The translations under genes were made by a program, and so were the position numbers. This document shows positions 10,858 to 22,933 of a DNA stretch of 64,000 nucleotides, piece by piece. The DNA lies in contig JAGYXB010000508.1 of NCBI GenBank assembly GCA_022495005.1, forward strand, positions 62,001 to 126,000. The letters run 5' to 3'. The notes under the pieces are model-generated. The model was not told the DNA's origin and did not search any database. It worked only from the letters and a program-made list of their open reading frames with translations. Position 1 is the stretch's first letter; each line of letters begins with the position of its first letter. This DNA comes from Rhyacophila brunnea (lineage: Eukaryota > Arthropoda > Insecta > Trichoptera > Rhyacophilidae).

Positions 10858-12720
10858 TCTCTATATATATAAAAATCTCGTGTCACGATGTTTGTGGTCG
10901 AACTCCTCCGAAATGGCTCGAACGATTTTTATGATTTTTTTTATGTATATTTGTTAGGTATGAGAATAGGTCAACAAGTATATTTCATACCGCTAGGTGA
11001 TTAGGGTATCTCTATCCAGAAAAATTTTCTTTTATTTTTTTGACAATTTTTTTTTGTATTTTTTTTAATATTTGGCATAAAAAAACACCTATCACCTACC
11101 CCCATCCTCCCATTTTTTAATCGCGATTTTATTATTTTTGTATGAACAAATGTAACCGTCGTTCGTATTTCAAACAGAACGAAATTATTTATGTGGTTGA
11201 ATGACAGATGGCACTACGTCCGAGAAGAATTCAAGAGAAGCGTCGCGTCATTTTGACATTTCATTCGGCAAATCACAACGCAGTGCGTGCAAAATTTTGT
11301 ACGATTTATTTTAATTTATCTATTTTATGTGCGTGTATTACAGTGCACAATGCCAGCAAGACGCAAGGGGGGCCATTTGGGCCGTCGAACGAATAAAGCA
11401 ACAAACATGCGAAATAGTAGAGTACAAAGAACAGACGAAGAAAGAACAAAGAACAAGATAACAAAAACGTGCGTGTAAGCATGTCGCAATTGCGTGCATC
11501 TCAATCACAAGAGGCACGAGCTGAACGAAATCAACAACGACAATTGGAACGGAGCCAAGCGCGCCGGTTCGTAGTTAACACACGCAGAGCAAATGACCGA
11601 CAACGCCAACAAGTACATCGAACATTTACATCCGCTTCGTTCCTTCGTCTCGCATTCGAGTACGAGCCAGATATTGAATATTCCGCTCATCCGAAAGTGC
11701 TGATTGGTGCTATGGACAAAGAATGTCCCCATTGTCATGCGCTCAAATTCAAACATGAGTCAGCCGGGATGTGTTGCGCATCAGGAAAAGTGCAACTACC
11801 AGAAATTGAGATACCACCAGAACCATTGAACAGCTTGCTCATTGGCACGGTTCCAGATTCAAACCTGTTCATGAAGTCCATTCGCACATTCAATTCATGC
11901 TTCCAAATGACTTCGTCCGGAGCAACAGAAATAGTTCACAATACTGCGGCAAATGGTCAACAATTCCATTCTACGTTCAAAATCAAAGGTCAAGTATACC
12001 ACAAAGTAGGCTCATTGCTGCTAATGCCAAACGAACCACATACATTTTTACAAATCTACTTCATGGGCGTCCGCACGCCGGACATCAATCATGTGGATGC
12101 ACGTTGCGGCTACAATAGCTTCAATTCGCCTAATGCCAGTCGCATCGTCGGCGAAGTGGACGCCCTGTTGAATGAGCACAATGAATTATTGAAATTCTTC
12201 AAAGCACACATGCACGAATTGCAAAGTGACAATCACGCTATTGTCATCAATCCTGATAAAACACCAGCTGGAGAGCACGTACGTCGATTCAATGCGACTG
12301 TTGTTGACGACATTGCTGAATCATGGTTGGCGACCGCACATCGACGCGAGAAATCGTGATTCGAAGAAGAAACAATAATCTGGAGTTCATCGCTGACACA
12401 CACCGTTCATACGACGCTCTCCAATATCCGCTAATTTTCTGGAAGGGACAAGACGGATATTGCATAAACATTAAATAACGAGATCCTGTCACAGGTAATT
12501 CATTCATTATAAACATCATTACTCATTTTGAATTGAGAAAATGAATGGTTGATGTTTTTTCGTTTTTATCGGCGGTCATCGTCTACAGTGCTCTATTTCT
12601 CTTTCTGCCATAGATCCCATCCCCACACACTTACGATACATTCGTTACTTTTTATTTAACAACCAAAATATTCACTAGAAATAATTTATATGGCAGAAAA
12701 ACGTTTGCCTGGTCAGCTAG
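10858..12720 (+). mobile_element. Helitron, internally deleted (1.86 kb)
   Basis: The 5' end is TCTCTATATATAT followed by aaaaatctcgtgtcacgatg, a typical Helitron start. The 3' end is acgtttgcctggtcagctag, closing in CTAG at 12717-12720. The base before is A (10857) and the base after is T (12721), matching insertion between A and T with no target duplication. Between them lies a broken replicase N-terminal coding region. The Rep catalytic region and helicase are missing, since an autonomous copy would be several kb longer. The pairing of boundaries and protein is strong evidence of one element. Confidence 0.88.
11350..12495 (+). pseudogene. Helitron replicase/helicase N-terminal fragment
   Basis: Coding begins at the ATG at 11350 (MPARRKGGHLGRR), runs open to 11478, then continues in a different frame from about 11421 to 12359. 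In the 296-residue downstream frame there is a basic Arg/Gln-rich N-terminus, a zinc-binding-like CPHC at residues 86-89 with CC at 102-103, and the Helitron-typical FQMTSSGA and GQVYHKVGSLL blocks that precede the replication initiator domain. At 12345 a small insertion shifts the frame again: IRRRNNNLEFIADTHRSYDA continues from about 12358 and contains an in-frame TAA at 12476. Homology stops near DPVTG at about 12495. Family knowledge says the intact protein is a rolling-circle Rep plus PIF1-like helicase acting in the nucleus; neither catalytic domain is present here. It has at least two frame breaks and one stop, so it is dead. Confidence 0.85.
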
Positions 12721-12721
12721 T

Positions 12722-13069
12722 ATTCTATATTATTATACCTACAGTAAGTATACTAACAGTACACGAACACGATGTAAAACATAAAATGAATGAGATATTC
12801 AAATTGTCGAACATCTGAAAACAGTTTTTTTTATTTTTTAGGCAACAATATGCATCATTTACAACAATAACCAAATTTTCAGTTATCAGTTAATAATGTA
12901 TCTATATAGGTACAACTAAAATACTCTTATAACTACAATGTGTCCAGTAATGTATTTTTAGTTTGTTTGTTCGGTATGCAGTTATTAATAATATGTATTA
13001 ATATTAGTATGTGTCTTTGAATGAAATATACTTACATAAATTATGTCATTGCGCTTTCAAATTCGGTTA
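12722..13069. other. Unassigned AT-rich spacer
   Basis: Sequence between the Helitron 3' end and the next MITE. Nothing supportable was seen. Confidence 0.6.
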
Positions 13070-13077
13070 TGTTTAAT

Positions 13078-13320
13078 CAATGACATTAATATGGACGAAG
13101 CATCTGGAAAAAAAATGACACTCACTTTTTTGTCGGGTCTGCCGAATGGCATAATCTGTTCCAACGCCATTACAATAAAGGTGATATTGCTATAAATTCC
13201 CGATGCGTGATATCGCATAATGGATATTGCGTGACGTCTACCTATGCACGTGCGAATGTTACGTTTGAATTTACTTGCTAGCTACTGTACTGAGTGAGTC
13301 GTCCATTAATAATGTCATTG
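13078..13320. mobile_element. MITE with CAATGACATTA ends, 243 bp, perfect 8-bp TSD (copy 1)
   Basis: The left end reads caatgacattaatatggacg, the right end cgtccattaataatgtcattg, inverted repeats of about 21 bases. The flanks are identical, tgtttaat at 13070-13077 and 13321-13328. No coding capacity. An 8 bp duplication fits hAT or P-type elements; the CAATG start is not a classic CAG hAT terminus, so the superfamily is left open. An inverted second copy lies at 18768-19122. Confidence 0.9.
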
Positions 13321-13439
13321 TGTTTAATTAACTCTTTCTTTTATTCAACGAATAGTTCACAAGATTTTTAGAATGTACCATTTTAATTATTGAACATACA
13401 TAATTTTGAAAACACTCATGAGAAAATATAGCCAATAGA

Positions 13440-13562
13440 AAAAAATCTTTTTTGAAAAAAGTAACACACCTGGCAGGAACCGAACCCTGCGTCTCTTGGG
13501 TATCGCGCCCTGCGATGATGGTATGCTACGACTGCCATGCTTAATTGCGACAAAATTTTAAC
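13440..13562 (-). repeat. tRNA-derived SINE-like repeat (family C)
   Basis: On the minus strand the block gcagggttcggttcctgcc contains a B-box-like ggttcggttcc, preceded by a degenerate A-box region around gcatggcagtcg. The tail after it is caggtgtgttacttttttc. The stems needed for a functional tRNA are not formed, so a SINE head is the better call. Confidence 0.5.
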
Positions 13563-14392
13563 TATTGGCCTTTTGTTTTGCAAAACTAAACAGTATCGGT
13601 AAAGATATTAGTTTCTAAACGGTTGCTATGATGTTTACTACTCTTCCCGCAGAATTCTATGATTCTACTGTTCACGAGCATTACCGTTTTATCGGTATTG
13701 ACAGGTGCCCCGCCACGTCTAAATGTTTTACAATAAAAATACCAAATTTTCTCTCGTAGTTTAATTTGATAGTTGTTTTTTTCTTCCGACTTCCGGAACC
13801 CAATCAGCCCAATCAATCCAATCGCCCTAAGACTGGGCCTGTGTACAATGTACGTGTATAATTCCTATAATAAATGTTACCTTTATTAATTTCCGTCGTA
13901 TTTTATGCATATTGCTTAAAATAATCTTATAATTAATAAACATACTGGTATTTATTTAAAATACGACGACTTTTTTCAATTATCATTCATTGCAACTTCT
14001 GTGAGAGAGTAACGAATTTACTTGCCTACTGATTATGCAATCTAAAAACTTGTTACATCATAAAATCAATGCTAAGTGTTTTTTAATCGAACGGCGTTTT
14101 TTAAGACTGACTTCTATTATTATTGATGGCTGTACTAATTTCTTTGTCTACATTCTGATTAATCGTAAACAAATTGAACAATTATTATTGTATCGTCTAG
14201 TAAATTAATTTTACCACGATACTAACATGTATCGCGTGCCCTGAATATTTCTTGGTAGGTGTTTCCCTATAATGTATTGACCAAACTAAAAATAATTACC
14301 ACACACTCAGTGAATTGGTGTGTGCTATAATATAACCAATATATACTGAGATGATTGGTACTAAAACACCCATCAATTATTGTAGGTCCATA
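13563..14392. other. Unassigned intergenic sequence
   Basis: No supportable gene. A 76-codon minus-strand open frame at 13586-13816 has no recognisable domain. A cytosine-rich run of ccaatc repeats occurs near 13800-13825. Confidence 0.5.
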
Positions 14393-14400
14393 TAATTATA

Positions 14401-15176
14401 CAGCGCTCGAATTAGAAAAGTTTATGAACCGGAGCGCTCGATAATTTTCCGAAAATATTAAAGTATGAAAATTTTGTGTTATAATATATCAGATAGTGTA
14501 TATACCTATCTAAATACTTTATACGGACATATGTAATAACAGTATGTAGACATCTGATACGTACTACTAGAGTATAGGTACGCTTTATAACTATGCATTT
14601 TTTTTACTTGTTACTACACTGATACGCTTCTTTGCCTGATTACCTCGCATAAAATTAGATCAAATATGATATTCACTTGTATCAATATATGTAGTAAAAA
14701 TAAATAAATATAGGTATAATATTATAATATAATGTAAAAAATATTTTTAGAATATATTACGCCATTTTCATCCTAGAGCCGAAGTTCAAAGTTATGAAGT
14801 GGCAACTCTACTGAAGGTTTAGCCAGGAAATGGTTTTCAGCGCCATAAGGCGAATCCTGGAATACTAAACCCAAATCATATGAAATGGTATAAAACTCTC
14901 ATTAATTAGAGTGTATGTCATATTAAGATCGCATAAAAACTTTGTATCATAACAACACAAAATTTTATTATTTTATGTAGAAATAGGTGTGCACGACATG
15001 TTAAGTTTATTATTAAACTTTATTAAAAAATATAAATTAATGTAACGATTGTCATAATAATTTTCGAACCGTAGCGTAATTTTTATTTTATCCAAGAGGC
15101 GGAACGATAATCTCGAAGATTTCACGAACCATAGCTACCGGAGATTCTACAGAGTTCCGGTCCATTTCGAGCGCTG
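14401..15176. mobile_element. hAT-type element, 776 bp, perfect 8-bp TSD
   Basis: The left end is cagcgctcgaattagaaaag and the right end ttccggtccatttcgagcgctg, giving inverted cagcgctcgaa termini. The flanking duplications taattata (14393-14400 and 15177-15184) are identical. The subterminal blocks gaaccggagcgctcg and ttccgaaaatatt match the shorter copy at 43601. No transposase frame remains; the interior is AT-rich with a gccaggaa...tcctgg inverted pair around 14822-14864. Confidence 0.9.
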
Positions 15177-15184
15177 TAATTATA

Positions 15185-16028
15185 ATAATAATACATACAT
15201 ATATTGGGGAGGCCACAGATTATATTCTTGACATGAAACAAAGCCAGTGGCAATGACAAAAATTATTTATTAATGACTCACTGGACAAATATTTCAATGC
15301 TTTTTTCACCTTTGCATTGTTAAAAAATATCATCTCAAGTTGATTGAACCGTTGTAAGAAATTTGTTTTGACAAGTTGCAGCTCTTTGTATTCAAATGAA
15401 CTTAATATACAAACTTAAGATAATATAGCCCCACAAAAAGGGTCCTGCATTTTTATCGTAAGTGCTAAAAATCTGGTTTGCAAAAAGTGCAAATTGTTAT
15501 TGCATACATATTTTATTTATAAACTTTTATATTCTTTTTTTATCATGCAAAATACTTTTGAATAAATCTTCAGCAGATGGTACTCACGGTGCAGCACTGC
15601 AGGGCTTCTTAACCATTGGATGTGTGAGATAGTTTCGCGTAAAGTGGGGTTTATTTGTGGTATTTTTCAGGAACCTTTTTAGTCATCTATAGTTTTAAGT
15701 TTTAGTCGCATACACAATAATGTAGTTTTCTTCTTTGGACAGGTACCTACCATTGCTATCGGGCATCGGAAATAGTTCCGAAGTTATTAAGCTGCGTCGA
15801 AATAAATGTAGAACTTATCAGTATGATAGATAATAGATATCTATATTATAGTAACATTTATGAGACATTAAAAACACTTTTTCTCTTATTCCACAAGTAT
15901 ATTACCAGAGCCCGGTATCATCCGAATGGATATTTTCAATTGGTTAATAGTGAAAAAAGAAAAATACCTATCTGGAAGGTACTATTTATTTAATATCTGT
16001 TGCAGTGTATCTACTAATAAACATTTTT
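15185..16028. other. Mostly unassigned, with a hAT-like solo end at 15600
   Basis: The motif cagggcttcttaaccattgg at 15600 resembles a hAT terminal repeat of the CAGGGGTTCTTAACC type, but no opposite end or duplicated flank was found. The remainder shows no gene or repeat boundary. Confidence 0.4.
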
Positions 16029-16240
16029 GAAGTTATACTTCTTTAGGCGCGTTTGGGAAATCAGATCAGAGTGTATTTTTAGCGTGTGACATGTAACACA
16101 CAATTTATTTTTTCACACAAAAAAAAAGCACTTGATTGGATTCAAACCGCCGATTGTTCGGTTATCAACCGAACGCACTACCTTTACGCCACAGAATGAT
16201 ACTGCAATCGTGACGATTATACAGTATAATAGTTTAGAAT
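16029..16240 (-). repeat. tRNA-derived SINE (family B, copy 1)
   Basis: On the minus strand, tggcgtaaaggtagtgcg resembles an A box and ggtttgaatcc a B box, spaced as in a tRNA gene, with a paired ttcggttgataaccgaa anticodon-arm-like segment. It is followed by a T/A-rich body and ends in aaagaagtataacttc at 16029. The copy at 63513-63730 matches over nearly the whole length. The degenerate acceptor stem argues against a working tRNA. A related tail motif, caaagaagtataatttc, recurs at 16538-16555. Confidence 0.72.
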
Positions 16241-18759
16241 TCTTTCGTTGCCTAGGCAGCGAATTCATTATACAGTATAATATTATAGTTTAGAATTTAT
16301 TATTGTTGGCCATTTGCAATTCCTTACGTAAACAAACTATTAGACGCCAGAGACAGTTGGTACTTTAAAAATAAAAACAACGAGAAACCATTATATAATT
16401 TAGTAATATAAGTGTATAGAAATAAACCAACGGCGTTCCAATAAGCGGTCCTTTTTCTTGAGTGTAATTTAACAAGATAATTTAGAGCTAGTCAAAGAAT
16501 CTCAAGTTTTGTTTTTGTTTTGTTACGCCAAAGAAGTATAATTTCTAACGCGCGTACATAAGTACACACACCGTTTTTTTTTAATAGGTAGGTACTAATA
16601 TGTACATAGTGGTACCAATAAATTTTGTGTAATACTTTTTTTATTTATACAAAGATTTTTATTGCAAAAAAAGGTTTCTGACTTCTGATGTATAGGAGGA
16701 ACGCATGTTAATATATTTTTTCACAAGATAAAATTAATATTTACGATTGTTGTTATCGTATGGTATGTGCCCAATATATTCAGTTAAATTTATTCACCTT
16801 CGTGGCCCGTGAATTTCCAGGGCCAAACGAGTGCAATATATTTTGAGTTTAAAAATGCACCATGCCAATAAAATACAGTGGTTATCGAAACTTTTACGAC
16901 ATGAAAAACATCTTCCGATAAACCTTTAATTAAAATTCACGGAGAAATTGCCCTGCCTGGCACGAAATGGCCGATGCACACGAACCTGGACGTCGAACTC
17001 CAGTAAAAGATACGTCCTCTAAAATTTAAATTTAACACGAAGGACATCTATTAACCCTAAAGAAAAATGATATCATGCTTTTGCATACTTCATTCCTTAT
17101 CTGGAATCAGGACAATAGCAAGGTGCGCCAGGGATTTAGGGTTATCAAAAATGGGTTAAGATAGTAGATATTACAGAACATCATCACGGTTATGAACGCG
17201 AAAACCTAACGTGGGCCCTGGCTTCGTCCAATAATACCTTTTCTGCGTCGTAGTTAGATGATAATAATTGATACTTATCACCTTATTTGAGTAGTTTGGT
17301 AGATTATCGAAAAAACCAGGGTTGTTTTCAAAATATGTTTTCAGCACCACAGCTCCTTTACATTCCATTGTCCACATACTTCTCGTCAAGGTATCTCACC
17401 ATTTTTTTGTGAGAATGATTGTTAAATTTTCAGTTATCTAAACGAACATCGTTTTCGTATGTATGGGTTTCTGTTACTTTATGTATTTTCCGCTCCATGA
17501 TAATTTTGAATCGATCGTCATTCAACATATTTGGAAAACACTGAACTAATATTAACAAAAAATAATACAGCAGTTGACGCAATATTAACGTAAGAGCCAA
17601 TCGCTAAAAATAAATAGGTAGAGGCCCATGGAAATAAATTATGAATAAGAAAACTAAACTGGGTTATACGAAAAAATCAAATAACCAAACTGAATTCGCA
17701 TGATATACCATAATAAATTTAGTAGGTAGCAATAATTATTAGGTAAGTACTATAGTTTCACCAGTAGGTATAAATTGTTAGCTGAGTGAGGGCGCCACAT
17801 GCGAACATTTGACATAGGTATTATCATTTCATACCTTTTGTACTAAGATGAGATTAAATCTAAATTCGAACACCTGACGATTTTATAAATGAGCGAAATG
17901 TAGATTAAATCACAACTTATTTTGTTTTTGTCTCGACTGGAGAAGTCCAAGATCCCGAACGGATAGGCATTTATATAGAGACATCAACCATCCAGGAGAA
18001 TAAATTGCCGATGATGATAATAGTTGACCCAGCTGATTGCAGGTGAACTGTCCACAGACTGAAGTGCGGAATGTTATTTACTAAGTTCAGTGGGTTCTTT
18101 GATCTCCAAGGCAGACAAAAATATTGTTTACGGCTATCCGGGAAGCGATTATGGATTTTATTTTTGTATATTTCTTATCATTATCAGTAGAGACTAAATG
18201 GACTCTGTATCAGTCAGACTAATAATAATTATGGAGTAAGTTAGTAACAGCCCTAAACTGTCGACAAGAGATATTTCAATCACTGGAGCATGCTGAAGTG
18301 ACAGTTCGTGCAGCGGCGTCGCAAGTGAAGGTTTTTAATAATATTATAATATGAAATAAGCCCACAAAGATATTGGAATGTTAGACACCAGTCTAATATT
18401 AATTGTACGTATAAGTACTTTAAATATTTTTATTTACATGTGATTAGTGAAAAGTTCATAGGTGGTTCTAGGTAGTTATCTACATTCTAAAAATTCTAGT
18501 ACAACCACGCCATTATACATAATGCGGAAGTAGCACTTTAAAAAAATGCAGATGTTTCGATTGCGACCCGCTATCATATCGCTTCTTCTCGCTAGAGTGA
18601 GGATACATTATTCAGGCCCTCTCTACAAGTCTGTTAAAAAAACTTTACAATTTTACCGAGCTCTTTCGTCTTCCCCAATACCAGGGCACATTTGAACTTC
18701 TCAAAAATATCTGCAAGCTGCAGGTCGCAGTTCTACTCCATATAGCCCATATTTTGGGC
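16241..18759. other. Unassigned intergenic block with small repeats
   Basis: At 16538-16590 the segment aagaagtataatttc followed by taacgcgcgtacataagtac is shared with 46609-46660, so it is a dispersed repeat of unknown type. A direct repeat of the cagtataatagtttagaatt kind occurs at 16221-16300. The 72-codon open frame at 17171-17389 (minus) has no recognisable domain. No gene was supported. Confidence 0.5.
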
Positions 18760-18767
18760 GTTATATC

Positions 18768-19122
18768 CAATGACATTATTAATGGACGACGCACTCAGTA
18801 CAGTAGTTAGCAGGTAAATTCACTCATAGCGACAGTCGCACGTGCATAGGTAGACGTCACGCAATATCCATTATGCGATATCACGCATCGGGAATTTATA
18901 GCAATATCACCTTTATTGTAATGGCGTTAGAACAGTGTTTCTAGTAAGTATCAATGTTCGTTTGAGCGAACCGTTCGAACCGAACCATTCAGCAGACCCA
19001 ACAAAAAGCATCGGGAATTTATAGCAATATCACCTTTATTGTAATGACGTTAAAACAGATTATGCCATTCGGTAGACCCGACAAAAAAGTGAGTGTCATT
19101 TTTTTTCCAGATGCTTCGATTG
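18768..19122. mobile_element. CAATGACATTA MITE, 355 bp, copy 2 with internal tandem duplication
   Basis: The left end caatgacattattaatggac matches copy 1 at 13078, in inverted orientation overall. The right terminal repeat has lost about 14 bases, leaving gcttcgattg, yet the flanks gttatatc at 18760-18767 and 19123-19130 are identical. Internally a 51-base block beginning gcatcgggaatttatagc occurs at 18885-18935 and again at 19008-19058, and the segment after it (cattc..agaccc.acaaaaa) is repeated too. Copy 1 has only one unit. Confidence 0.88.
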
Positions 19123-19251
19123 GTTATATCACTATCTGGGCAATGTCATCTTGAACATCACATTCGTCTCAGAGTTGCGAATCGCTTCTCATATTTTAAT
19201 TCAAATTAATTATACTTACTGTGGTAGATGTACGTGATAGCGATTAACTAT

Positions 19252-19325
19252 GGACCGATGAGAGTGAATGGAGCTAGGGGAGGCCCTCATCCAGCAGTGG
19301 ATAGACCCTGTATGATGATGAATTA
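19252..19325 (+). repeat. Non-LTR retrotransposon 3' tail fragment
   Basis: The block gagctaggggaggccctcat then ccagcagtggatagaccctg and tatgatgatga is a familiar 3'-terminal signature of insect non-LTR elements that end in GATGATGA repeats. The 29474-29600 segment on the minus strand is a second copy. No reverse transcriptase sequence precedes it, so it is a severely 5'-truncated insertion or a SINE sharing that tail. Confidence 0.6.
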
Positions 19326-20150
19326 TAGTAATCTTTAAATATAAATGTTGTTGGTCTGGTAAGTGAAACGGTAGGTACGTTGATTTTAAATACTTACTTC
19401 CATTTTAAATTTAAACAGTCGAATAGATAAAAAACTTTATGAATTATTTTAAATTAATACCTTTTACAAATTTTTACATTTTATTTTATTGTGTTTTTTT
19501 GTATACTCACGGCATGTTTATGTAGGAATTATGTAAGTCTATCTTGTGATTTTTAAAAGCAGCTGGTAGATAATGCAAGATATGTAAAGTTGAGGGTATC
19601 TAATTAACTTTAAGTTTCATAAGGTTTGGTCATATTTATAATATAGGTACCTATTTATGTTAGTAGAAAGAGGCAAATACCTTGTATCCTTAATGGGAGG
19701 CATATTACTAGAAACTGGATCAAGCCTATTTTAAAGGCTATCTACGATGTTTTTATTGTAGTAGATTTTAAAAAGGATACTTACCTAAGCTTTATACGGA
19801 CTACTACCAAGTAGGTATAATAGATCTAATTATATGTCGTTCTGCATGTGAATGTTTCAATAATTGTAATATTGCGATGCTTATGTATATCTAGGCTAGT
19901 TTAATATTTTATTATGACTTTGTATCGTTTTTTTTTTTATTTCCGCCAACTATTTTTAGCTGTACTTACTTATATTCAATTTGGAATATCAGGTGTTTTG
20001 TATTTATTAACTTTAACATAACCGTTTCGGTCTAATCTAAATTAACCGAACCACATTTTTTTTAAACTGGATAATTGGGTCGAAAGTGTAAATGTATATG
20101 TATCTAGAATAATAATGTTAATATTAATTAAATACTGATAACTTAAATGT
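19326..20150. other. Unassigned intergenic sequence
   Basis: AT-rich, with no gene, RNA or repeat boundary that could be supported. Confidence 0.6.
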
Positions 20151-20380
20151 TCAGCGCGCCCCTGGACATTGTGCAACAATGACTTCTCCCTAAAGTCGTG
20201 TTGTTAGAAAGAAAGCAAATCAAAGTTAGAGGTGGCTACGCTCACATTATAGTAGTGCGCTTCCACAGACAATTCCCGCGCAGTCTGCCGACGCGTTCCG
20301 ACCGGCCAGTGCAAAATAACAACATCGCGCTGCAAAAACATTCGCGCGCGTTGTCTATGAACATTCGAAATTCAAAAAAA
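20151..20380. other. Local GC/CpG-rich island, function unknown
   Basis: Within very AT-rich surroundings this stretch contains many CG dinucleotides (gcgcgcccc, cccgcgcagtctgccgacgcg, ttcgcgcgcg). It does not match the other repeats of the window and has no terminal inverted repeat that I could see. A 76-codon plus-strand frame crosses it without a recognisable domain. A promoter or first exon is possible, as is an unrecognised mobile element. Confidence 0.3.
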
Positions 20381-22683
20381 TACAATAACAACACTTCCAA
20401 TCTTCGCGCTATTCTGATTTCGAATTGAGAATGTACTTTTGAAACTACTTATTTCATTCTTCTCATTTTAAATATTTATTTCGAACATTCCATTTTTAAA
20501 TATTGAAAAACTAGCTAATCATTCTTTTACTAGTTCTATTATTTTCATTACTTTTTAAAAATAAGAACATTATAACTAATAATCATAGTTACTAAATGAA
20601 CGTTGTGAATTAAAATTCAATTAAAAATAAACGTTAATAAAATAAATCTAATACCTGAGTGTTATATTAAAATAGGTACTGGATTTGACGTACCTACCGC
20701 TTGTAATATAAAGATAATTGTTATTATATTCCGGTCGCATCTTTTAGCAGTTTGAAGTGTCGATCATGCGCTATAAGGTAAGTTTACGTCATTTCTATGA
20801 TAGATACCTTCTCTGTTCCGTAGAGGTTTTATTCTCATTCAGGTTTTTTGTTATAGCGAGAAGCCTTGGTAGTTCGTATATACACTCTACCTCTATGGAG
20901 AATATTCATATTAGTAACACCAAGGAAACCCGTCGGTGTGGTCAGTTTAAATTCCGTTTTTAGCAATGTTATGTTATGAACATCGCCGTGTATTCAAAAA
21001 TACCAGTGGTATGTTGTTTATTAGTTTTTCATTAAATATGACTGATTATTTACTATATAAAGTGTTTATCTTATGACTTAATAATATGACTCATTAATAT
21101 TGCCCAGAGTGATTCCCCATCGCTTGTAAAATCACTATCCCCCAAAGAACTGATAAACTAAAGTCCCAGGCCAGGATTTATGAAAATATAAAAGTTTGCT
21201 CATTTTTAAGTAAGTATTTAGTATTTATATCTACAAGGGTAGTATAAACTCTATACATTTTAAAAATTCAGATTAAATAATCATTTTTATTGTATATTGT
21301 GTCTATATAAAAATGTGACCAATCTTATAATATTGATTAAATAAATACCGTCAGTCTTTCTGTATAAATCATAAATCCCTATTACTAGAAGATTACTAAC
21401 TTACATACAATTTTGTATAACTCATGTTACCCTAGAAAATATTATTATTGTTGACAATATGATTCTTGCACCCTAACACGTCTAATCATTTCACAAATCA
21501 ATAATTGGTAAAAATCTACTAAACTGTGCCCATGCAATGCGAAAAATTCCAACCTCCTAAATTCCAACCTCCTAAATACCACTCACTTTATATGGAGAGT
21601 TTGTGCTTTTTTAATTTTTTGAATTTCGAAGTTTTCTTCGAAACGAAAATTAGAGAACTTTTACTGTATCGTAAAAAATAAGTTATTTTGGATTTAAGAG
21701 GTTTATACGATTTAATAAACCTTGTAATATGTAGGTATGTGCTTTTTGTAGTAGAATCTTCACGCTACAAACATAATTGTTCTAGTTAAAACTAATATTG
21801 TCTGCTAAATTGTACAATAATTATACATGAAGATAAAATCGACATGACGTTAATTTACTCCTCGAGAGTCTTGAGACTTTCGCGGTTATGAATGTATTTT
21901 TATTATATTTGATTTTTGGGCTGTCGCCGTGTCTTTCGGCCATTGATACCTAGACATGTACTCTAACCATAGTAGGTAGGTACTAACAGTACGAAATATT
22001 GTATATGGAAATAATTTTATTACAATAATTCATATTGGTAGAACGGTAGATTTTTGATTCATTAATTTATTTGGAGTCGTTTATATAAACTGGAAAATTT
22101 CAATACACCGACTTAGTAGGTATATAAAAGAAGCGATGAATTTGATGGAGATTTGTGATATAATTAAAAGTAGGTATATACTTATTTATTCTTAGAACAG
22201 AGGATTTAAAAAACATATATGTAATGCACATAGGTATTTAATAAAACTGTTACATAGGTACCTACACGATAAAAAGATTTTTGAAAAACAAATATGTAGA
22301 TACGTAACAATCATTAGTCATCTTATACCGTTAGTAAATTATTTCTAATTAAAGAAAGATTATTCAATCACCACTAAGATGATTGTTTGCCTTATTGGTT
22401 TTACCTAGATCTGTCATTGAACTATGATTTATTGATGATTCATTGTTACTGCTCGTAGACGAAATAATTGCCTTGTATTGTTTTAATTTCTACGACGTAC
22501 TTCACGGTTTTGATTTTGCAAAGACAATACTGATAATCTACCTAATATATTAGTGAAAATATTTTTTTTTTTATATTTTGTTAATTAACTGTAATAAAAT
22601 TAATAAATCCCCGTCCACAGCGATGTAGAGGCCAGAATTCAGTGTTTTTTTCCTTTTTTTCTGAGGGTCGTAGATTTTTTTAA
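20381..22683. other. Unassigned intergenic block
   Basis: No gene was supported. At 20765-20776 atgcgctataag is followed at once by gtaagttt, a donor-like junction, but too little sequence is present to call an exon. A two-unit direct repeat, attccaacctcctaa, lies at 21548-21577. Confidence 0.5.
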
Positions 22684-22735
22684 ATCACCAGAATGCGTGT
22701 TTTGATCCAGAGTATGGATTTTATACCACAGTGAT
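22684..22735 (+). repeat. SINE-A short fragment
   Basis: The segment gcgtgttttgatccagagta followed by tggatt matches the central part of the SINE-A family (compare 43585-43600 and 50645-50655). The head and tail are missing. Confidence 0.4.
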
Positions 22736-22899
22736 GCAACAATATACTATGGCGATATTACATATTACAAATTGAATTAATAGGCATTTCCATGTAGGTA
22801 TCAGGTTATAGCTGACATTGTAGATCAATGACCGCGACAATAATCTTTGTATATCTGTTTTCACTTAATTAGTGAATAACCTAATTATTACATAATGCG

Positions 22900-22933
22900 T
22901 AAGTACATGTGTACAATTGTACACCTGTACTTA
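22900..22933. repeat. 34-bp palindrome
   Basis: The sequence taagtacatgtgtacaa is followed directly by its reverse complement with one mismatch. It would form a cruciform or hairpin with no loop. No gene lies within several kb on either side. Confidence 0.75.

Noticed and set aside
11897..12118. 73-codon plus-strand frame inside the Helitron
   Set aside because: It is an out-of-frame shadow of the replicase fragment.
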